From positions 1-7,721 of the forward strand of contig JAGGWU010000184.1 in assembly GCA_021163465.1 (NCBI GenBank): 7,721 bases of DNA, in the 5' to 3' direction. The notes under the pieces were generated by a model. The model ran no database searches. It was not told where the DNA came from and worked only from the letters and a program-made list of their open reading frames with translations. This DNA comes from Candidatus Bipolaricaulota bacterium. Lineage in GTDB: Bacteria; Bipolaricaulota; Bipolaricaulia; Bipolaricaulales; Bipolaricaulaceae. Shown piece after piece: positions 5,057 through 7,721 of the stretch; within the stretch, counting starts at the first letter, position 1, and each line of letters opens with the position of its first letter. The translations under genes and the position numbers were made by a program.

Positions 5057-6256
5057 GAAATCCTGGAGGCGATCAGAAAGGAAACGGGGGGATTGCGTCC
5101 CCACTACGAGCGCTATTCCCTTTTGGCGGTGGCCGATACCATCCTGGACATGTTCGGCGTACCTCAAGGAGGTCGGTCACTTTTAGGAGAGCTCGGGATC
5201 GAGAGGGCTGACAAAGTGGTGAGCTTCATCCTCGACGGGCTGGGGTACCTCAAGCTGGAGGAGCTGGCCGAGAAGGGACTTGTGGGCCTTTCCCGCTTCG
5301 ATATCCGCATTCCCCTTACCTCGGTCTTTCCTCCCACCACCACCACTTCCCTGACGAGCCTCTCCACCGGGGTGAGCCCTGTGGTCCATGGGATCTTGGG
5401 TTACAAGCTCTTCCTCCGCGAGGTCGGTGCGGTGGTAAACATGATAAAGCTCTCCACCCCGGGAGCCCCCGATGGATCCATCAAGAACGTGGGCGTGGAG
5501 CTGGAGAAGTTCGTCCCTGTTCCCACCATCTACGAGCGCCTGCGGGAAAAGGGGGTGAAGTCGTACCTTTTCCTGCCCAAATACATCGTGAATTCGGGGC
5601 TTTCGGGGATCCTGTACCGTGGTGTGGAAGAGATCGTTGCCTTCATCAGCCTTTCCGACCTGTTTGTATTGCTCAAAAAAGCACTCCGGCTGCCGGGAAG
5701 GGTTCTTTTAGGGGTTTACTGGCCGGTTACCGATACCTTGGCACACCTTTACGGTCCGGAGTCGGAGCCGTTTTCGTTAGAGGTTTCGTGGTTTTTCCGC
5801 GCCATGGAGGAGAACTTCTTAGGAGGGGGGGCGGGCGTTCCGGTATTGGTGACGGCGGACCACGGGTTCGTAGAGGTAGATCCCCAAAAGGACCTCATCG
5901 ATGTCAAGGCGAGCCCTGAGCTTATGGGGTCGATTATCTTCCAACCCGTGGGCGATTTGCGCGCGGGATATTTCTTCGTGCGTGAGGGAAGGAAGGAAGC
6001 GGTGCGGGAGTACCTCGAACGGAGGTACCCAGGGGAGTTCTTGGTGATGGAAACCGAAGCGGCCTTGGAGTCCAAGATCTGGGGACTCGAGGAGCCGAGC
6101 GAGGGGGTGCGGGCGCGCCTGGGGGACCTGGTGGCGTTGGCTCGGGGGCGGAAACTTTTCTTCTGGCCGGAAGGCGAGGAGTTCGTGCTGCGGGGGATGC
6201 ACGGCGGTCTCACGGACCGTGAGCTCCTCGTTCCTTTCCTTGTGGCTTATGCATAA
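5042..6256 (+). CDS. Type I phosphodiesterase / nucleotide pyrophosphatase family protein
   Basis: Alkaline-phosphatase-superfamily metal hydrolase, 404 aa, probably with two divalent ions (Zn in known members). Motifs in order: ILDGLGY (D65, metal), a Thr-rich nucleophile segment SVFPPTTTTSLTSLSTG (94-110) with the nucleophile probably among T99-T102, VVHGILGYK (H116), DTLAH (D231, H235), TADHG (D273, H274) and MHGGLTDRE (H387). About 55 residues precede the core. There is no signal peptide or transmembrane helix, so it is probably cytosolic. The substrate cannot be told: nucleotides, phosphodiesters and phosphonates are all cleaved by relatives. Start: ATG 5042, just after a TATAAT box. A longer frame back to 4913 would run through the promoter and the opposing Cys-rich gene and is not credible. 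First gene of a three-gene unit, 11 nt before the cupin. Confidence 0.88.
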   Translation: MGRTQEILEAIRKETGGLRPHYERYSLLAVADTILDMFGVPQGGRSLLGELGIERADKVVSFILDGLGYLKLEELAEKGLVGLSRFDIRIPLTSVFPPTTTTSLTSLSTGVSPVVHGILGYKLFLREVGAVVNMIKLSTPGAPDGSIKNVGVELEKFVPVPTIYERLREKGVKSYLFLPKYIVNSGLSGILYRGVEEIVAFISLSDLFVLLKKALRLPGRVLLGVYWPVTDTLAHLYGPESEPFSLEVSWFFRAMEENFLGGGAGVPVLVTADHGFVEVDPQKDLIDVKASPELMGSIIFQPVGDLRAGYFFVREGRKEAVREYLERRYPGEFLVMETEAALESKIWGLEEPSEGVRARLGDLVALARGRKLFFWPEGEEFVLRGMHGGLTDRELLVPFLVAYA

Positions 6257-6267
6257 AAGGAGGTTCC

Positions 6268-6621
6268 ATGGCGGTGGTGAAGAGGGTCCACGAGGTTGAG
6301 GCGAGGGACGTCTCCGACGGGAGGGAGACCGTAAACGTGGTGAAGCAAGTTCTTATCGGGCCAAAAGACGGAGCCCCCACGTTCGCGGTGCGGCTCTTCA
6401 CCTTGGGGGCAGGGGGACATACCCCGAAACACCGCCATCCCTTCGAACACGGGGTTCTGGTTTTGGAAGGAGAAGGGGTGTTGTGGACCGAAGCGGGGAC
6501 CCAAAGGCTCTCCCCCGGCACGGTGGTTTTCCTGGCCCCCGACGAATATCACCAGTTTTCGAACACCGGTTCCAGCCCCCTCAAGTTCATCTGTATTGTG
6601 CCCAAGCACGTAGAGGAATAG
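6268..6621 (+). CDS. Small single-domain cupin with 4-His metal site (TM1459-like)
   Basis: A 117-aa beta-barrel cupin. Motif 1 spans G49 to G70 with H55, H57 and H61; motif 2 GTVVFLAPDEYHQFSN (84-99) supplies H95. The usual motif-1 Glu is replaced by Gly at 62, so the metal ligands are four histidines. The spacing (55/57/61/95) is the same as the 52/54/58/92 four-His Mn site I recall for Thermotoga maritima TM1459 (114 aa), and the C-terminal FICIVPK resembles its end. TM1459 cleaves alkenes with peroxide in vitro; the natural role of that group is unknown. An SD AAGGAGG stands 4 nt before the ATG. It lies 11 nt after the phosphodiesterase and 6 nt before mnmA, so all three are likely co-transcribed. 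Cupin fold certain; subgroup probable; substrate unknown. Confidence 0.9.
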   Translation: MAVVKRVHEVEARDVSDGRETVNVVKQVLIGPKDGAPTFAVRLFTLGAGGHTPKHRHPFEHGVLVLEGEGVLWTEAGTQRLSPGTVVFLAPDEYHQFSNTGSSPLKFICIVPKHVEE

Positions 6622-6627
6622 CGAAGG

Positions 6628-7683
6628 ATGGCCAAGAAGGTCCTTGTGGGGATGTCGGGGGGCGTGGACTCGACTGTGTGTGCCTATCTCCTTTTGGAGC
6701 AGGGCTATCGAGTATACGGCCTCACCCTCTGGCTGTGGGATCCCGAAGGGCCATATGAGAACCGGTGCTGTTCGGTAGAGGCTGCCTCCCTGGCCGCACG
6801 GGAGCTCGGCATTCCCCACGAGACCGTTCAAGCGCACCGGGAGTTTCGAAAGCTCGTGGTTGAGCCCGCGTTGCGGGCATATAGAGAGGGGAAAACGCCC
6901 AATCCTTGCACCTTTTGCAATCGCAGGGCAAGGTTCGCGCTCCTTTTGCGTGAAGCCGAGAAACGCGGCATCCCCTACATCGCCACCGGACACCACGTGA
7001 GGAATCGGGAAAAAGAAGGGAAGCACGTTCTCCTGCGGGGACGGGATCGGGCGAAGGACCAGTCTTACTTCCTCTACTCCCTCACCCAGGACGAGCTGTC
7101 GCGGGCCCTTTTCCCCGTTGGGGAGCTGACCAAAGAGGAGGTCAAGCGGATCGCTCGGGAAAAGGGCTTCACCGCCGCCCATCTCCGTGAATCCCAGGAC
7201 CTCTGCTTTGCCCCTCGGGGGATCGGGGAGCTTGTCCCGGACGCGAAACCGGGTCCCATTGTGGACATTTCGGGAAGGATTTTGGGCTCACACCGAGGGC
7301 TTCCCCACTACACGGTGGGGCAGCGGCGGGGCCTGGGAATATCGACGGGGGAGCCCCTATATGTGGTGGCCCTAGACCCGACCCGGAACGCGGTGGTAGT
7401 AGGGCCGGAGGAGGCCCTCTATGCCGAGGGCCTTGTGGCCCGGGAGCTTACCTGGATCGCCGGGGAACCCCCGGGAGAGAGGTTCGTTTGCGAGGTACAG
7501 ATCCGCTACCGCGCGGCCCCCGTGCGGTGCGGGGTGGAGCTTCGGGACGGGGAAGCTTATGTTAGGTTCGAAAGGCCACAGCGGGCGGTGGCCCCAGGCC
7601 AGGCGGCCGTCTTTTACCGTGGGGAGGCAGTCCTCGGGGGTGGGATCATCGAACGGCCGATCAAAGACGGTGGTATCTTGTAA
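6628..7683 (+). CDS. mnmA: tRNA-specific 2-thiouridylase MnmA
   Basis: Installs sulfur at C2 of wobble U34 in tRNA-Lys, -Glu and -Gln, using ATP to adenylate the base and persulfide sulfur supplied by a cysteine desulfurase relay (cytosol). 351 aa, complete. The PP-loop SGGVDS is at 10-15, NPCTFCN at 92-98, GHH at 121-123, DQSYFLY at 144-150, SQDLCF at 189-194, HYTVGQRRGLGI at 227-238, and a C-terminal beta-barrel ends GGGIIERP. By alignment with E. coli (C102/C199), C97 and C193 are the catalytic pair. C94 is additional and forms a CxxC with C97, as in MnmA variants proposed to bind Fe-S. A C47-C48 doublet is also present. The ATG lies 6 nt after the cupin stop; GAGGA upstream overlaps the cupin end and GAAGG abuts the ATG. 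Probably translated from the operon mRNA. No terminator is visible in the 38 nt that follow. Confidence 0.96.
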   Translation: MAKKVLVGMSGGVDSTVCAYLLLEQGYRVYGLTLWLWDPEGPYENRCCSVEAASLAARELGIPHETVQAHREFRKLVVEPALRAYREGKTPNPCTFCNRRARFALLLREAEKRGIPYIATGHHVRNREKEGKHVLLRGRDRAKDQSYFLYSLTQDELSRALFPVGELTKEEVKRIAREKGFTAAHLRESQDLCFAPRGIGELVPDAKPGPIVDISGRILGSHRGLPHYTVGQRRGLGISTGEPLYVVALDPTRNAVVVGPEEALYAEGLVARELTWIAGEPPGERFVCEVQIRYRAAPVRCGVELRDGEAYVRFERPQRAVAPGQAAVFYRGEAVLGGGIIERPIKDGGIL

Positions 7684-7721
7684 AACATCTCGCCGAGACT
7701 TTGTAAGCCGCTACAGATAGC

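Noticed and set aside
6247..7182. 311-codon - strand frame opposite the cupin and mnmA
   Set aside because: Spans two confident + strand genes antisense; no SD or domain.
7688..7705. TCTC/GAGA mini-hairpin after mnmA, as a terminator
   Set aside because: Only 4 bp with a 3-nt loop and only three Ts; too weak to call.

Overview
The window looks like bacterial chromosome of high GC content. It has strong Shine-Dalgarno (SD) sites, sigma70-like promoters, intrinsic terminators, and bacterial housekeeping genes (sucD, PHP-domain DNA polymerase X, mnmA). The mix of a polX with a PHP tail, a DUF6485-type Cys-rich protein and a Thermotoga TM1459-like cupin suggests a deep-branching, possibly thermophilic lineage (Bipolaricaulota/Acetothermia would fit), but this placement is a weak inference. 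I see no mobile element, CRISPR array, tRNA or rRNA.

Layout. Two divergent gene blocks meet near position 5030. Leftward (- strand), in transcription order, are: a 67-aa Cys-rich DUF6485-like protein, DNA polymerase X, an ABC-2 type exporter (ATPase then permease), a 51-aa coiled-coil microprotein with its own promoter and terminator, a structured non-coding stretch closed by a second strong terminator, and sucD with a TTG start and its own apparent promoter. Rightward (+ strand) is a tight three-gene unit: a type I phosphodiesterase/alkaline-phosphatase-superfamily enzyme, a small 4-His cupin, and the tRNA 2-thiouridylase MnmA. The two blocks appear to share overlapping, oppositely oriented -10 elements at 5027-5033.

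The most notable region is the ABC exporter (1412-3024). Its two genes encode recognisable, undegraded proteins, but the reading frame breaks three times: at an A5 run and a C5 run in the ATPase, and near a GGGAAAA/GGGG stretch in the permease. The other five long genes (about 5 kb) show no break. The permease break coincides with a canonical -1 slippery heptamer, a 6-nt spacer and a stem-loop, so programmed frameshifting should be weighed against plain indels or sequencing errors.

How the genes relate. The window is mostly housekeeping: TCA-cycle succinyl-CoA synthetase, DNA repair polymerase, tRNA thiolation, a drug/Na+-exporter-like ABC pair and two metal enzymes. No single pathway links them. 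The ends (1-37 and 7684-7721) hold no gene I can support.
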